Position numbers and translations under genes: made by a program
Shown here: piece after piece, positions 1-8,282 of the stretch
Layout of the letters: every line of letters begins with the position of its first letter
Numbering within the stretch: the stretch's first letter is position 1
Notes under the pieces: model-generated
The model's database searches: none
What the model was told of the DNA's origin: nothing
What the model saw: only the letters and a program-made list of their open reading frames with translations
From: JAFGMC01 sp963540515
GTDB taxonomy: Bacteria > Pseudomonadota > Alphaproteobacteria > Rs-D84
Direction: 5' to 3'
NCBI GenBank assembly: GCA_963540515.1
Contig: CAUTNA010000009.1
Span: 1 to 33,229, forward strand
Length of the DNA: 33,229 nt

Positions 1-1892
1 GTTCCAACTATGTTATTTAACTCTGCTTCTATTGTCGATATTATAGGGGCGTTATCTTCGACACCTGAATTTTTTTGTTTTATTTGTTTTATATAATCAG
101 AAACATCTAATTGACCAGGTTGTAAAATTGGATTACCATCTTCGTCTTCAGTTTTATTTGCATCATTTATATAACTCATACTTCCCATTTTTATAGATCC
201 AAAAGTTATAAGTCCTGTGATGCGGTGGCGAGTATCTTTTTTAACACTACGCAAACTTCCGGTTCCAATTTTTTCATCAACAGTGAATTTATCACAATCT
301 GTTGTACTTCCACATAACTCAATCATTTTTTCATCAACTTTCTTTTGACATACTTCTAATAAAGAATTATCTATATTCATATATAAACCACGAAGCATTT
401 TATCTAAATCATTTATTGAAAAGTTTGGATTTGCTTTTTTACAGACAACTAACTTATCAACTGGACAAATATTTTTTACAAAATCAAAATCCATACCTGC
501 ACATTTTGCAAAACCTTCACCACATCTATCTTCACTTGTAACACAATCTTTAACTTCTTGTGTACAAGCATCAACTCTCATAGCAGCTAATTTATCAACT
601 ACATAACTCCAAATTTGTGGTTCCATTCTTTCACAAGGATCTATTTGAACCTTACAAAAAGATCTTGCCATATCTGGTCGTGCAAGACACGAATCCATTG
701 TATCTTTTCCTTTACCAACAATGTCATCTTTACATGCTTTTTGAATACAGTTTGAAATATCTTTTAAACAACTTTGTCTTTTATTTGATTCAACTTCTGA
801 TTCAGCTAATTTTATAGTAGGTGCAGCTTCTCTTAAAAAATCATCCCAAACATATTGACGATTTGCCATACACTGATCTAAAATATTCTCACAAATATAT
901 CTTTTTGAATCTAAAATTTCATAAGTAGACTTTGATATTTCATATTTTTCAATTATTTCAACGCTTGAAAGAGAGATATCTCCAGAAACTTTATCGTTTT
1001 GCATATTTTCAGATGCAACTGTAAATACACATTTTTCCCAACCACTTCCACAAGCATCATCTTTTTGCATACACTTTTTAAATTCAACCATGCATTGACC
1101 ACGATCAAATTTATTTGCTTCTTCAAAACTCTTTTTAAGTGCACCTCTAACTTCTTTTTCAGCTTCTGCAAATAATTTATCAGCTTTTTCTTGTTTTTGA
1201 TTTACAGTATATTCCATCGCTTTACAATCAGATGTTATTTGTCCTGAATACATTTGAATCAAAAATTTTAAATCTTTAGAACACTTTTCCTCAACCTGTG
1301 CCTTACACATATCATTTGCAACCTTATAAAGTTCATCACCTTTTTTATTTGCAATATTTAATATTTCATCTTCTTCATCATCACCATCTTCTTCATCATC
1401 AGAAGTTTCAAACATAGCAAGCAATTTTTGTCTTCTTGCTTCTTCTTCATCCTTCTTTTTTTGTTCTGCATTTACTTGTTCGCTTTTAATTACATTGCCT
1501 TTTGCATCATATTTACGTTCACCATTAAAAATAATATCTGCTTTAGATCCTGCCTCTATTCTTTCAACTTCGACGGTTGCAAGTTTATTCGCCTCTTTTA
1601 ATTTCTCATCTATTTTTGCTAGTTTTTCTTCATATTCTTTATTTTTATTACTACAAGAACATGTTCCTCCATCTACATTATCCATACTACAAAATTGATC
1701 CATACAACCATAATAAAGATTATAACATTCTTCAGAAAATAATCCCTTAGTTTCAACTTTTGCTCGTACTTTTGTACTGTGTTGAATAGCTGATTGACCT
1801 TTTGTCTTTTTTAATTTTGCAGAAAAACTATCACTATTAAAAACTAATAAAGAAATAGTAAATACAGATAATATTTTAAATAAGTTTCTCAT
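1..1892 (-). CDS. Secreted Cys-rich paralog (family member 1), C-terminus beyond window
   Basis: About 630 codons are open from an ATG at 1890-1892 to the left edge, where the gene is cut before its stop. The start follows a clear ribosome site (AGGTGG, 6 nt away) overlapping the end of the upstream gene. It begins with a hydrophobic, signal-like stretch (MRNLFKILSVFTISLLVF), then a conserved block C-x6-C-M-D-Q-F-C-x9-C-x-C-S at about residues 55-80. An acidic, charged, probably helical region follows, then further paired cysteines (for example CMVEFKKCM and CENILDQCM). The same cysteine order occurs in the genes at 1902-4064 and 16285-18723, so these are diverged paralogs. Many paired cysteines after a signal peptide suggest a disulfide-rich extracytoplasmic protein. 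I recognise no named family; the function is unknown. Confidence 0.85.
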   Translation of the reverse strand, partial: MRNLFKILSVFTISLLVFNSDSFSAKLKKTKGQSAIQHSTKVRAKVETKGLFSEECYNLYYGCMDQFCSMDNVDGGTCSCSNKNKEYEEKLAKIDEKLKEANKLATVEVERIEAGSKADIIFNGERKYDAKGNVIKSEQVNAEQKKKDEEEARRQKLLAMFETSDDEEDGDDEEDEILNIANKKGDELYKVANDMCKAQVEEKCSKDLKFLIQMYSGQITSDCKAMEYTVNQKQEKADKLFAEAEKEVRGALKKSFEEANKFDRGQCMVEFKKCMQKDDACGSGWEKCVFTVASENMQNDKVSGDISLSSVEIIEKYEISKSTYEILDSKRYICENILDQCMANRQYVWDDFLREAAPTIKLAESEVESNKRQSCLKDISNCIQKACKDDIVGKGKDTMDSCLARPDMARSFCKVQIDPCERMEPQIWSYVVDKLAAMRVDACTQEVKDCVTSEDRCGEGFAKCAGMDFDFVKNICPVDKLVVCKKANPNFSINDLDKMLRGLYMNIDNSLLEVCQKKVDEKMIELCGSTTDCDKFTVDEKIGTGSLRSVKKDTRHRITGLITFGSIKMGSMSYINDANKTEDEDGNPILQPGQLDVSDYIKQIKQKNSGVEDNAPIISTIEAELNNIVG

Positions 1893-1901
1893 ATTTTCCA
1901 C

Positions 1902-4064
1902 CTACATATTTATATCTTCACAAGATTCAATTTCTTGGCAAAAACTTTTTTTACCACCAGCCATAGCACCCATTATACCACCACCAATTGCGCCAATTGC
2001 TCCACCAATTGCAGTTCCCCAACCTGCACTTACTTGAGTTCCCATAGCAGCACCTGCTGCCATACCACCGCCAGCCGCCTTTAATGCAGCTTGTGCTCTA
2101 CTTTCTCCACCAATTTCACATACTCTTTGTGTTCTACATACATGACAATTTCTCAGGGACGGTTCAAAATTTACACTTTTTATTCTTGTATAAGATTTTG
2201 CTTTGTCTGGATCATTATCGTCTTCATCCTCTATTGGAGGTTCAACAGGATAAGTTTCTAAACAAAGCTCTTTTGCTTTTTCAGCATCTTGTTTTTTTGA
2301 AATTTCCGCTATCTTTATTTCAAGTTGTTTTAAATTTCTGTTTTCCATATTAACTTCAGCAATCAATTTAGCTGTATTAAATACACTATCACCAAGAGGA
2401 ACTTGTCCTTTCAACCTCTTTTTAGGATCTTGTTTAGAATCCTGACAAGCAGATATTGTTTTATCTTTTTCAAACTGTTCAAAGAATTTTGCAACAGCTT
2501 GTTTTGAATTTTCAACAACTTTTTGTCTGAGTTTAATAAGTCCTCTTTCTTCTTCAGGAACTTGAGTTAAAGATAATACTTTTTCATCAATTGGAAGACA
2601 TGACATATCCATTCCACAAACCTTACCAAGAGTTTCATTAAAGTGATTTAAACAACCTTGAACCATTTGATAATCCATCTGAAGAAGTGTTGATTGAACA
2701 ATTATATCAAACTGATTTTCATTTTTACATGAAGGAAACATATCTTTTGGACAAAGCTTTACTATTTCTTGAGGTTTCTTACCTAAGCATTCTGGATTTG
2801 AATAAGTTTTTCCACATTTTTCTTGTAGACATTTATCTACATCATTTTGACAAAATCTTACTCTTAAAAATCCAAGTTTATCATTAACAACTGTTTTAAA
2901 CCCTGGAACTAAACTATCACATTCATCAATTAAAGGACATATTCCTGATGCTACATTTACATCAGATAGACAAGCAGAGTTTGTTGAAATTGTACAACTA
3001 TCTTCTAAACACATCTGAACTTTTGCAAGACAAGTTGCTCTTTTATTTTTATCAGCATATTTTGCTGCATCAGCTAAGATAATACTCGTCTCATCTTTAA
3101 AATCTTGAATAACATAATTTTTAACAGCCATACACTGATCAAGAACATTTTCGCAAGCGTTAGCTCTTCTTGTAAGAAGTCCTTCATCTATACAATTTTC
3201 AAAATTAGATCCACATCCACCTTTATCAGCAATACAAGATCTGTATGCCAAAAAACACTCTCCACGATTATATTTATTTGTGGTATCAAGCATCTCAAGT
3301 CTTGCTTTTCTTACTGCTTTCTCTGCAGTTTGTTTGTTTTGTAATGCGTTTTTCTTTTGGTCGTTTAAATATGATTGAAAAGTTTTACAATCTTGAACAA
3401 CTGTTCTTGAATATAAAGTTTGCTCCATTTCAGACTTATCTTTACAGTTACTTAATTTAGTTTCACAGTATTCATTTGCAGTACTGAAGAGATTATCACC
3501 TATATCAACATCTTCACCAACATCTCCATCATCAGAACTGTCACCATCATAAACAGATAACCATTTTAAAAGATTTACTTTTTTTGCTTTATCACTTTGA
3601 CCAAACTGAAAGAATTTTACTTTTGCACCTAATTTTTCTTTTTCAACACCAGTTGTATATAATTCCTCAGCCTCTTTTTGAATATCTTGAATTTCTTTTA
3701 TTATATTTTTTGATTTATTTATATTTTCAGAACACGCACATCTATAACCTTCAGATTCATCTAATAGACAGAAATCATCCATACATTTTCTGTATTCTTC
3801 TCGGCAGTTTTCATTACTAGATTCTTTTTTGTTTGTTTCTGTTGTTTTAGATTCTGTTGTTTTTTGAAGTGTTTCTTGTTTAACTTCTGTATTTTGTTTT
3901 ACTTGTTCAGGTTTTGTATTATTAACTGTATTTTTTGTTGCTGCCATCATAGGAGCCTGCATAGCAACCATAGAAATTCTTGCAGATTCAGATAGTAAAT
4001 CATTTGAAGAAAACAAACAAAATACAGGTATACTAAGAGTAAATAAATTTAAAGTTTTTTTCAT
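1902..4064 (-). CDS. Secreted Cys-rich paralog (family member 2) with C-terminal glycine zipper
   Basis: This 720-residue protein opens with a signal peptide (about residues 1-25), then a Thr/Lys/Glu-rich linker. The family block C-x6-C-M-D-D-F-C-x9-C-x-C-S lies at about residues 85-115. Helical, charged segments with paired cysteines fill the middle. Near the C-terminus is CHVCRTQRVC, followed by an Ala/Gly-rich stretch with GGAIGAIGGGIMGAMAGG, like the glycine-zipper membrane segments of some envelope proteins, and then two last cysteines. It is the first gene of a tandem pair: its stop lies 9 nt before the next ATG. The start has a purine-rich site (AGGCGGG). Secretion is well supported by the signal peptide. 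Function is unknown; an envelope or outer-membrane-associated structural role is only inference. Confidence 0.85.
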   Translation of the reverse strand: MKKTLNLFTLSIPVFCLFSSNDLLSESARISMVAMQAPMMAATKNTVNNTKPEQVKQNTEVKQETLQKTTESKTTETNKKESSNENCREEYRKCMDDFCLLDESEGYRCACSENINKSKNIIKEIQDIQKEAEELYTTGVEKEKLGAKVKFFQFGQSDKAKKVNLLKWLSVYDGDSSDDGDVGEDVDIGDNLFSTANEYCETKLSNCKDKSEMEQTLYSRTVVQDCKTFQSYLNDQKKNALQNKQTAEKAVRKARLEMLDTTNKYNRGECFLAYRSCIADKGGCGSNFENCIDEGLLTRRANACENVLDQCMAVKNYVIQDFKDETSIILADAAKYADKNKRATCLAKVQMCLEDSCTISTNSACLSDVNVASGICPLIDECDSLVPGFKTVVNDKLGFLRVRFCQNDVDKCLQEKCGKTYSNPECLGKKPQEIVKLCPKDMFPSCKNENQFDIIVQSTLLQMDYQMVQGCLNHFNETLGKVCGMDMSCLPIDEKVLSLTQVPEEERGLIKLRQKVVENSKQAVAKFFEQFEKDKTISACQDSKQDPKKRLKGQVPLGDSVFNTAKLIAEVNMENRNLKQLEIKIAEISKKQDAEKAKELCLETYPVEPPIEDEDDNDPDKAKSYTRIKSVNFEPSLRNCHVCRTQRVCEIGGESRAQAALKAAGGGMAAGAAMGTQVSAGWGTAIGGAIGAIGGGIMGAMAGGKKSFCQEIESCEDINM

Positions 4065-4086
4065 AAAACCCGCCTACTTCTATGTG

Positions 4087-4115
4087 ATTTTATCAAAAAC
4101 ACAAATTTAGTGCAA
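4087..4115 (-). promoter_or_regulatory. Candidate promoter for the tandem Cys-rich genes
   Basis: On the minus strand TTGCAC (4110-4115) and TAAAAT (4087-4092) are separated by 17 bp, about 25 nt ahead of the ATG at 4064. The boxes fit the housekeeping sigma consensus only moderately. Confidence 0.4.
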
Positions 4116-4128
4116 GCATATAAAGCAC

Positions 4129-4157
4129 TTGATTTTATTAAGCTTTGTATATAGTAT
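4129..4157 (+). promoter_or_regulatory. Candidate infA promoter
   Basis: TTGATT (4129-4134) and TAGTAT (4152-4157) with a 17-bp spacer lie about 30 nt before the infA ATG. It is divergent from the promoter of the Cys-rich pair, the two -35 boxes being about 14 bp apart. Confidence 0.35.
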
Positions 4158-4186
4158 TGACAAAAAGATATTATTTAAGGTTATTT

Positions 4187-4429
4187 ATGGCAAAAGATGA
4201 TGTTATTGTTTTATCGGGAACTGTTGAAGATAAACTTCCTAATACTATGTTTAAAGTAAAGCTTGAAAATGGTCATACCGTTTTGGCAACTGTTTGTGGA
4301 AAAATGAGAAAAGCAAGAATTTGGGTAAATGTTGGTGAAAAAGTTCGTGTTGAAATGACACCTTATGATTTGGATAAAGCAAGAATAACTTTTGTAGAAA
4401 GACCAAAATCTAACCCACAACATCCATAA
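4187..4429 (+). CDS. infA: Translation initiation factor IF-1
   Basis: IF-1 binds the 30S A site during initiation and helps IF-2 and IF-3 select the initiator tRNA. The 80-residue product starts MAKDDVIVLSGTVEDKLPN and carries the usual S1/OB-fold pattern (FKVKLENGHTVLA, then VGEKVRVEMTPYDLDKARI). An upstream ATG at 4145 would add 14 residues. I chose 4187 because AAGG sits 6 nt before it and because IF-1 proteins normally start here. The C-terminal tail KSNPQHP is slightly longer than usual. The gene stands alone between divergent and convergent neighbours. I saw no convincing hairpin terminator after it. Confidence 0.97.
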   Translation: MAKDDVIVLSGTVEDKLPNTMFKVKLENGHTVLATVCGKMRKARIWVNVGEKVRVEMTPYDLDKARITFVERPKSNPQHP

Positions 4430-4635
4430 GTAATTTAGTGTTAAAAAATCTTAAAATATTTAATTTGCTTTTTTTGTTCATAAAAAATTATATTTAAATC
4501 AATACAATAAAAACGGTCCACATTTCTCAACCAAAAATTGAATTTAATATAAATGACAAAAATAACATAAATAATATTGCTAAAATTGCTGATATTTTTA
4601 TCGCTTTAACAAAACTATATATTCAATAGGTTGCT

Positions 4636-5523
4636 TTATTTCAATTTGTTTTTATCATAAATTATGAATATTCCATATGCTAAGATTAAAATAAGTATCA
4701 CAATTAATATAATAATTGCTGTAATTTCGTTTTTTTCAAATGGTAATTTTAGGTTCATACCATAAAATCCAACTATTATTGTTGGAACAATTAAAATTAT
4801 ATTCCAAACTGTAAGTCTATTAATATATTTATTTGAATCTATGTTAATAAAACTCTCAAATGTTTCTTTAATAGATGCAAGCATTTTTCTATAGCTGGTT
4901 ATAACTTCAACTGCTTGATTAAATTCTATTTTTATATCTTCTATTAATTCAATTAATTCTTCTGTCTTTTTAAATCCTCTGGTTTTTTCGAGTTTTTCAA
5001 TTACAGTTTGATTTCCTTTAAGCCCCGCCATATACAAAACATAGCTATTTTCTACATTTAAAAGTTCAATCAATTCTTTTTTAGATATCTTTTTTAAGAG
5101 TTCTTTCTTTGAATCTAAAACTTTTTTATTTAATTCTTTTAAATGTTTTAAATATGATTCAGCAATATAATAAATTATATTAACAACCAATAATTCTGGG
5201 CTTTCTTTATCTTGAGTTTTGATTTTATCTAAAATATCACAATATTTTCTACAAACTGTTAGAACTTGCTTTTTTGAATAGATAATAGAAAGTGGTTCTG
5301 TATGCCAATTTATTCCTGTTTCTTTATTTACGATTGGAAATCTTACAATTATAACTTTATATTCATCTTCTGTTTCAAGTCTGGGTTGTTCATCAGGATC
5401 TAAAATATCTATGATAGTATTTTCATCTATCTTATAAGTGTTATAAAGTTTTTCAAAATCTTCATGATCCAGATTAGATATATTTATAAAATTGAAATCT
5501 TTTAATTTTTCTGTATCAAACAT
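4636..5523 (-). CDS. corA: CorA-family magnesium/divalent cation channel
   Basis: CorA proteins are pentameric inner-membrane channels that import Mg2+ (some members Co2+, Ni2+ or Zn2+). The 295-residue product has a long soluble N-terminal domain with charged helices, then two C-terminal membrane segments. The signature YGMN is at residues 254-257, just after the first membrane helix, and the second helix (IIILIVILILILAYGIFII) ends in a short basic tail. Length and domain order are normal. The gene is transcribed away from the HAD gene at 5723. About 200 bp downstream, before infA, hold no gene I can support. Family is certain; the exact metal specificity cannot be read from sequence. Confidence 0.92.
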   Translation of the reverse strand: MFDTEKLKDFNFINISNLDHEDFEKLYNTYKIDENTIIDILDPDEQPRLETEDEYKVIIVRFPIVNKETGINWHTEPLSIIYSKKQVLTVCRKYCDILDKIKTQDKESPELLVVNIIYYIAESYLKHLKELNKKVLDSKKELLKKISKKELIELLNVENSYVLYMAGLKGNQTVIEKLEKTRGFKKTEELIELIEDIKIEFNQAVEVITSYRKMLASIKETFESFINIDSNKYINRLTVWNIILIVPTIIVGFYGMNLKLPFEKNEITAIIILIVILILILAYGIFIIYDKNKLK

Positions 5524-5722
5524 ATATAACCTCTTATTACAAAAAAATTAAACTAATTTTAAAGTTTTTTATGTTCTTGCAACAATAACAGAAAAATAAG
5601 TATTTTCAAGTTTTATATAATATAAATATATTTTATAGTTTATTTATAATAAAAGCAAAAAAATTACATTTTTTACTTTTTTATTAGGTTTATAAATATA
5701 ATAATATATTTAAGGAAATACA

Positions 5723-6319
5723 ATGAAGAAACAAAATATTTTTATAGATTTTGATGGAACTATTTGTTTTGATTATTTTTGGAGGTCTAGTCCAGAAAAA
5801 ATAAAAGAAACAATAGTAAAATTCTTATTTCAGAATAACACATATTTATTAGAAGATTGGATGAGAGGACAAAAATCTTCAGAAGATATTAATAAAATTA
5901 TATCAACTGAATGTAATTTGGATTACAATATGTTGTGGGATTATTTTGTTAAAGATTGTGAAAATATGTATGTAGCAGAAGATGTTTTAAGTGCTATTTC
6001 CTCATGTAGAAAAAATAATACGGTAATTTTAATTACAGATAATATGGATTCTTTCAATAGATTTACAAAAGATAAATTAAAATTAAAAGAATATTTTGAT
6101 TATATCTTTAACTCATGCGATTATGGTCTTCTTAAAGATGATCTAATACCAAAAGGTCTTTTTAAAAAAGTTATAGATATACATAATTTTGATATTAAAA
6201 GATCTATTTTATTAGATAATTCACAAAAAAATTGTGATTTATTTAATGAACTTGGAGGAGAAAGCTTTTTAGTTAAGGATAAAAGAGACGTTATTTCTAT
6301 TCTTAAAATGTTAGGTTAA
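5723..6319 (+). CDS. HAD-superfamily hydrolase-like protein
   Basis: The 198-residue protein has the haloacid dehalogenase fold motifs. Motif I is IDFDGT, with the nucleophile and acid pair at D9 and D11. A Thr-containing motif II lies in ILITDN, and a motif IV-like LLDNSQKN occurs near residue 160. A helical cap of roughly 80 residues sits between motifs I and II. Such proteins are usually phosphatases acting on small phosphorylated metabolites. The substrate cannot be inferred here. ATG 5723 is preceded by AAGGA at a normal distance. It faces the ADP-ribosyltransferase-like gene tail to tail, with 20 bp between the stops and no clear terminator. Confidence 0.8.
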   Translation: MKKQNIFIDFDGTICFDYFWRSSPEKIKETIVKFLFQNNTYLLEDWMRGQKSSEDINKIISTECNLDYNMLWDYFVKDCENMYVAEDVLSAISSCRKNNTVILITDNMDSFNRFTKDKLKLKEYFDYIFNSCDYGLLKDDLIPKGLFKKVIDIHNFDIKRSILLDNSQKNCDLFNELGGESFLVKDKRDVISILKMLG

Positions 6320-6339
6320 TTAAATATTGTATATTATTT

Positions 6340-6888
6340 TTAATACTCGTGACCTGAGTTTCCAGAGTTTGAATTATTTCGTTTTCTTTGGAAAAGAATC
6401 AACTGTTCTATATCTAGTTTTAAAAAGTTTTTATTTTTTATAAATTCTTTTTTCTTTTTTGCTCGCTCTTCTATTGTTAAATTTTTATCAACAGAAGGTA
6501 TTGTACATATTTCAAATCCATATTCTTTGATTGCTGTTATAGTATCGAATACAATTGTATTAATTATCTTAACATTATTTCTATTGATATATTCATCTCT
6601 TGTATCTAATTGAAATCCAACAGAATCAACCAAGTAAACATAAAAATGGGTATTTATATTATTTGATGGTTTATCAATTATAATTTTATTACCAGAAATC
6701 ATACACAAATCTCCGTCTGTAAATATAGCTCTCAATATTCCAAAGGAAATTGCTTTTTTTAAATTAGGTGTTGCAAATACAGCGTTTACTCTGTTTTCTC
6801 TTTTACCATCATAAGTATTATGAGGTAATAAAAAATCACCTATTTTTAATTTTTTTGTTGTTCCATGATAAAGGTATTGCATTGTCAT
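6340..6888 (-). CDS. ADP-ribosyltransferase-like (YHGT) protein
   Basis: The 182-residue protein starts MTMQYLYHGTTKKLKIGD. YHGT followed by K-x-L-K-I-G-D resembles the NAD-binding start of Arr-type rifampicin ADP-ribosyltransferases. A later VFATPNLKKAISFG resembles the tyrosine/threonine strand-helix part of the same fold, and FYVYLVDSVGF a core strand. The final 50 residues are Lys-rich and unlike Arr. I infer the ART fold from these motifs alone; target and activity are unknown. No Shine-Dalgarno precedes either of the first two ATGs (6888 and 6882). A TTGACA box lies about 35 nt upstream. It could act on a small molecule, RNA or protein; no immunity partner is adjacent. Confidence 0.6.
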   Translation of the reverse strand: MTMQYLYHGTTKKLKIGDFLLPHNTYDGKRENRVNAVFATPNLKKAISFGILRAIFTDGDLCMISGNKIIIDKPSNNINTHFYVYLVDSVGFQLDTRDEYINRNNVKIINTIVFDTITAIKEYGFEICTIPSVDKNLTIEERAKKKKEFIKNKNFLKLDIEQLILFQRKRNNSNSGNSGHEY

Positions 6889-7045
6889 AATTTTTATAAA
6901 ATACTAGTAGATAATATTTTTTTGTCAACTTTTCTATAAATACAATTTATTAATCTTGTTTTAATATGTTAAATGTCCTTTTTTTATATCTGATACTAAT
7001 CCGTTTTTTATTTTTTAGTAATTATCGTAATTAATATTTTTTAAT

Positions 7046-7122
7046 TGGTCGGGGTGACCGGATTTGAACCGATGACCCCTTGCACCCCATGCAAGTACTC
7101 TACCAGACTGAGCCACACCCCG
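7046..7122 (-). tRNA. tRNA-Pro (GGG)
   Basis: The minus strand folds as a 77-nt tRNA including an encoded CCA end. The acceptor stem starts CGGGGTG with the C1-G72 pair typical of tRNA-Pro. The anticodon arm is CTTGC-ATGGGGT-GCAAG, giving anticodon GGG, and the T arm holds GGTTCAAATCC. GGG reads CCC and CCU proline codons. Confidence 0.95.
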
Positions 7123-7228
7123 CTCTTTCAATTTTTATATTTAAAGAAGATAAAATCAAGCCTATATTTTATTGCACGAATCGATTAAAAGTTATTAATA
7201 TAAAATTTGAAATTGTAAGAGGATTTTT

Positions 7229-7603
7229 ATGATTGTTGGAATTGGTATAGATATGGTTGACTCAAGCAGATTTTTAGATTGGTCCCTTTTTAAAAAACAA
7301 AGAATTTTTACTCAAAAAGAATTAGATTATGCAGATAACAATTCATTAAAATCTGAAAAACATCTTGCTAACTTCTGGGCGGCAAGAGAGGCTTTTTTGA
7401 AAGCACTCGGGACTGGCTTTAATGATAAAATAAGTTTTTCAGATGTTTCTGTCATTCATAATAATACAGGTAAGCCAGAATTATTAGTTTCAGGTGGTGC
7501 AGAAGAAATATTAAAAGAAATGGGATGTTCATCTGATAATATTCACTTATCTATTACTGATCAATCAGAATATTCTGTTGCCGTTGTTATAATAGAAAAA
7601 TGA
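7229..7603 (+). CDS. acpS: Holo-[acyl-carrier-protein] synthase
   Basis: AcpS moves the 4'-phosphopantetheine arm from CoA to a serine of acyl carrier protein, activating it for fatty acid synthesis. The 124-residue length fits the trimeric AcpS class. The Mg2+-binding aspartate is D8 in IVGIGIDMVD, and the second signature WAAREAFLKALGTG supplies the conserved Glu/Lys. ATG follows an AAGAGGA ribosome site. Many proteobacteria have acpS in an operon with lepB/rnc; here it is isolated and faces rnpB, with its stop only about 8 nt from the RNA 3' end. Confidence 0.95.
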   Translation: MIVGIGIDMVDSSRFLDWSLFKKQRIFTQKELDYADNNSLKSEKHLANFWAAREAFLKALGTGFNDKISFSDVSVIHNNTGKPELLVSGGAEEILKEMGCSSDNIHLSITDQSEYSVAVVIIEK

Positions 7604-7610
7604 AAAAAAC

Positions 7611-7917
7611 ACAGGTGTGATGTAAGCTGGATTCTGTACTGTAAATTTCTTACAGCAGGCATAATTAATCTGCACAATATATTACTATAAAGTGTCAAGC
7701 CTTCTACCCGTTCTCAGACTAGGACGTATCTATTGAGAACCTATTTGAAGTTGCTGCACATAGAGATTGCCCGTTTCACCCTGAGAAATCCCAGACTCGT
7801 CTCTGTTGCTCTAATCATCAGGTCGCCCCGTGTGGTAATTAGCCACTATGTTGTCCTATGCAGTCCAGACTTTCCTCTATTCTTAAAAAAAAGAACAGCT
7901 ATGCCCCACACACCTGC
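7611..7917 (-). ncRNA. rnpB: RNase P RNA (class A-like)
   Basis: RNase P RNA is the catalytic subunit that trims the 5' leader of pre-tRNAs. On the minus strand I see the hallmark GAGGAAAGTCTGGACTGC near the 5' end, GGGTGAAACGGGCAA in the middle and ACAGAATCCAGCTTACA at the 3' end. The ends pair as helix P1 (CAGGTGTG with CACACCTG). The total of about 307 nt is somewhat short for class A. A run of seven T follows the 3' end on the minus strand and overlaps the acpS stop codon, so it can act as a terminator for rnpB. Exact 5' and 3' ends are inferred from the promoter and the P1 helix. Confidence 0.93.
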
Positions 7918-7919
7918 TT

Positions 7920-8168
7920 TTATATTCTATCATTTGATTTATTTTCTTGTAAACTATTTTTTTTACCTGAAATCTTAGCTATTCTTAAAGATTTTAATAT
8001 TGAATCTTGAGCAATATTAAAAATTTTTTCTTTAAATATTTGCATATTTAATTCATTTGCAATCATTTCAGAAAAATTTTCTGATATTTCAGATATTTGT
8101 TTAGGAGATATTATAAAAACTTGACTTGAAATATTATTAACAGAAAGTTTTGTTGCTTCTTTACTCAT
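7920..8168 (-). CDS. Small hypothetical protein upstream of rnpB (82 aa)
   Basis: The 82-residue ORF has a plausible start (purine-rich AGAGAGAGA before ATG) and a good upstream promoter (TTGGCA, 18 bp, TATAAT) facing away from secA. The product is soluble, mixed polar, with likely helices in the middle (about residues 20-65) and a Lys/Asn-rich tail. I recognise no family. Its stop lies within 3 nt of the rnpB 5' end, so its last codons double as the rnpB promoter. It fills the secA-rnpB gap well and its codon use looks like its neighbours, so I think it is real but not certain. Confidence 0.5.
   Translation of the reverse strand: MSKEATKLSVNNISSQVFIISPKQISEISENFSEMIANELNMQIFKEKIFNIAQDSILKSLRIAKISGKKNSLQENKSNDRI
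7924..7953 (-). promoter_or_regulatory. rnpB promoter
   Basis: Minus-strand TTTACA (7948-7953) and TAGAAT (7924-7929) are 18 bp apart. Transcription starting 7 nt after the -10 box would begin at G7917, the first base of the P1 helix. The promoter lies inside the last codons of the small ORF at 7920-8168. Confidence 0.65.
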
Positions 8169-8196
8169 TTCTCTCTCTATTTATAAGACCTGACCT

Positions 8197-8244
8197 ATTA
8201 TAACATATTGATGCTTGACCTGCCAATAGCAAAATTGCTATATC
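8197..8244. promoter_or_regulatory. Back-to-back divergent promoters with a palindrome (small ORF / secA)
   Basis: Plus strand, for secA: TTGACC (8215-8220), 18 bp, TATATC (8239-8244). Minus strand, for the small ORF: TTGGCA (8221-8226), 18 bp, TATAAT (8197-8202). The two -35 boxes abut. A perfect inverted repeat ATAGCAA-AA-TTGCTAT (8226-8241) fills much of the secA spacer and enters its -10 box, a natural operator position. Confidence 0.5.
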
Positions 8245-8282
8245 TTATAACCTAGACTATATAAACTTTTTAAGGTGAATTT

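Noticed and set aside
2084..3820. Several plus-strand ORFs of 66-94 residues opposite the Cys-rich gene.
   Set aside because: They are the antisense of a well-supported coding gene and have Phe/Leu/His-rich compositions typical of shadow frames.
4100..4130. Inverted repeat AGTGC...GCACT between infA and the Cys-rich genes as a terminator.
   Set aside because: Only five pairs with an 11-nt loop and no T run; it lies between divergent genes where no terminator is needed.
4540..4610. A short hydrophobic minus-strand reading (about 24 residues) between corA and infA.
   Set aside because: No start codon or ribosome site in frame, and a stop lies just upstream; probably chance in AT-rich DNA.
7733..7978. 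An 81-residue plus-strand ORF.
   Set aside because: It lies antisense across the RNase P RNA, whose conserved sequence explains the region.
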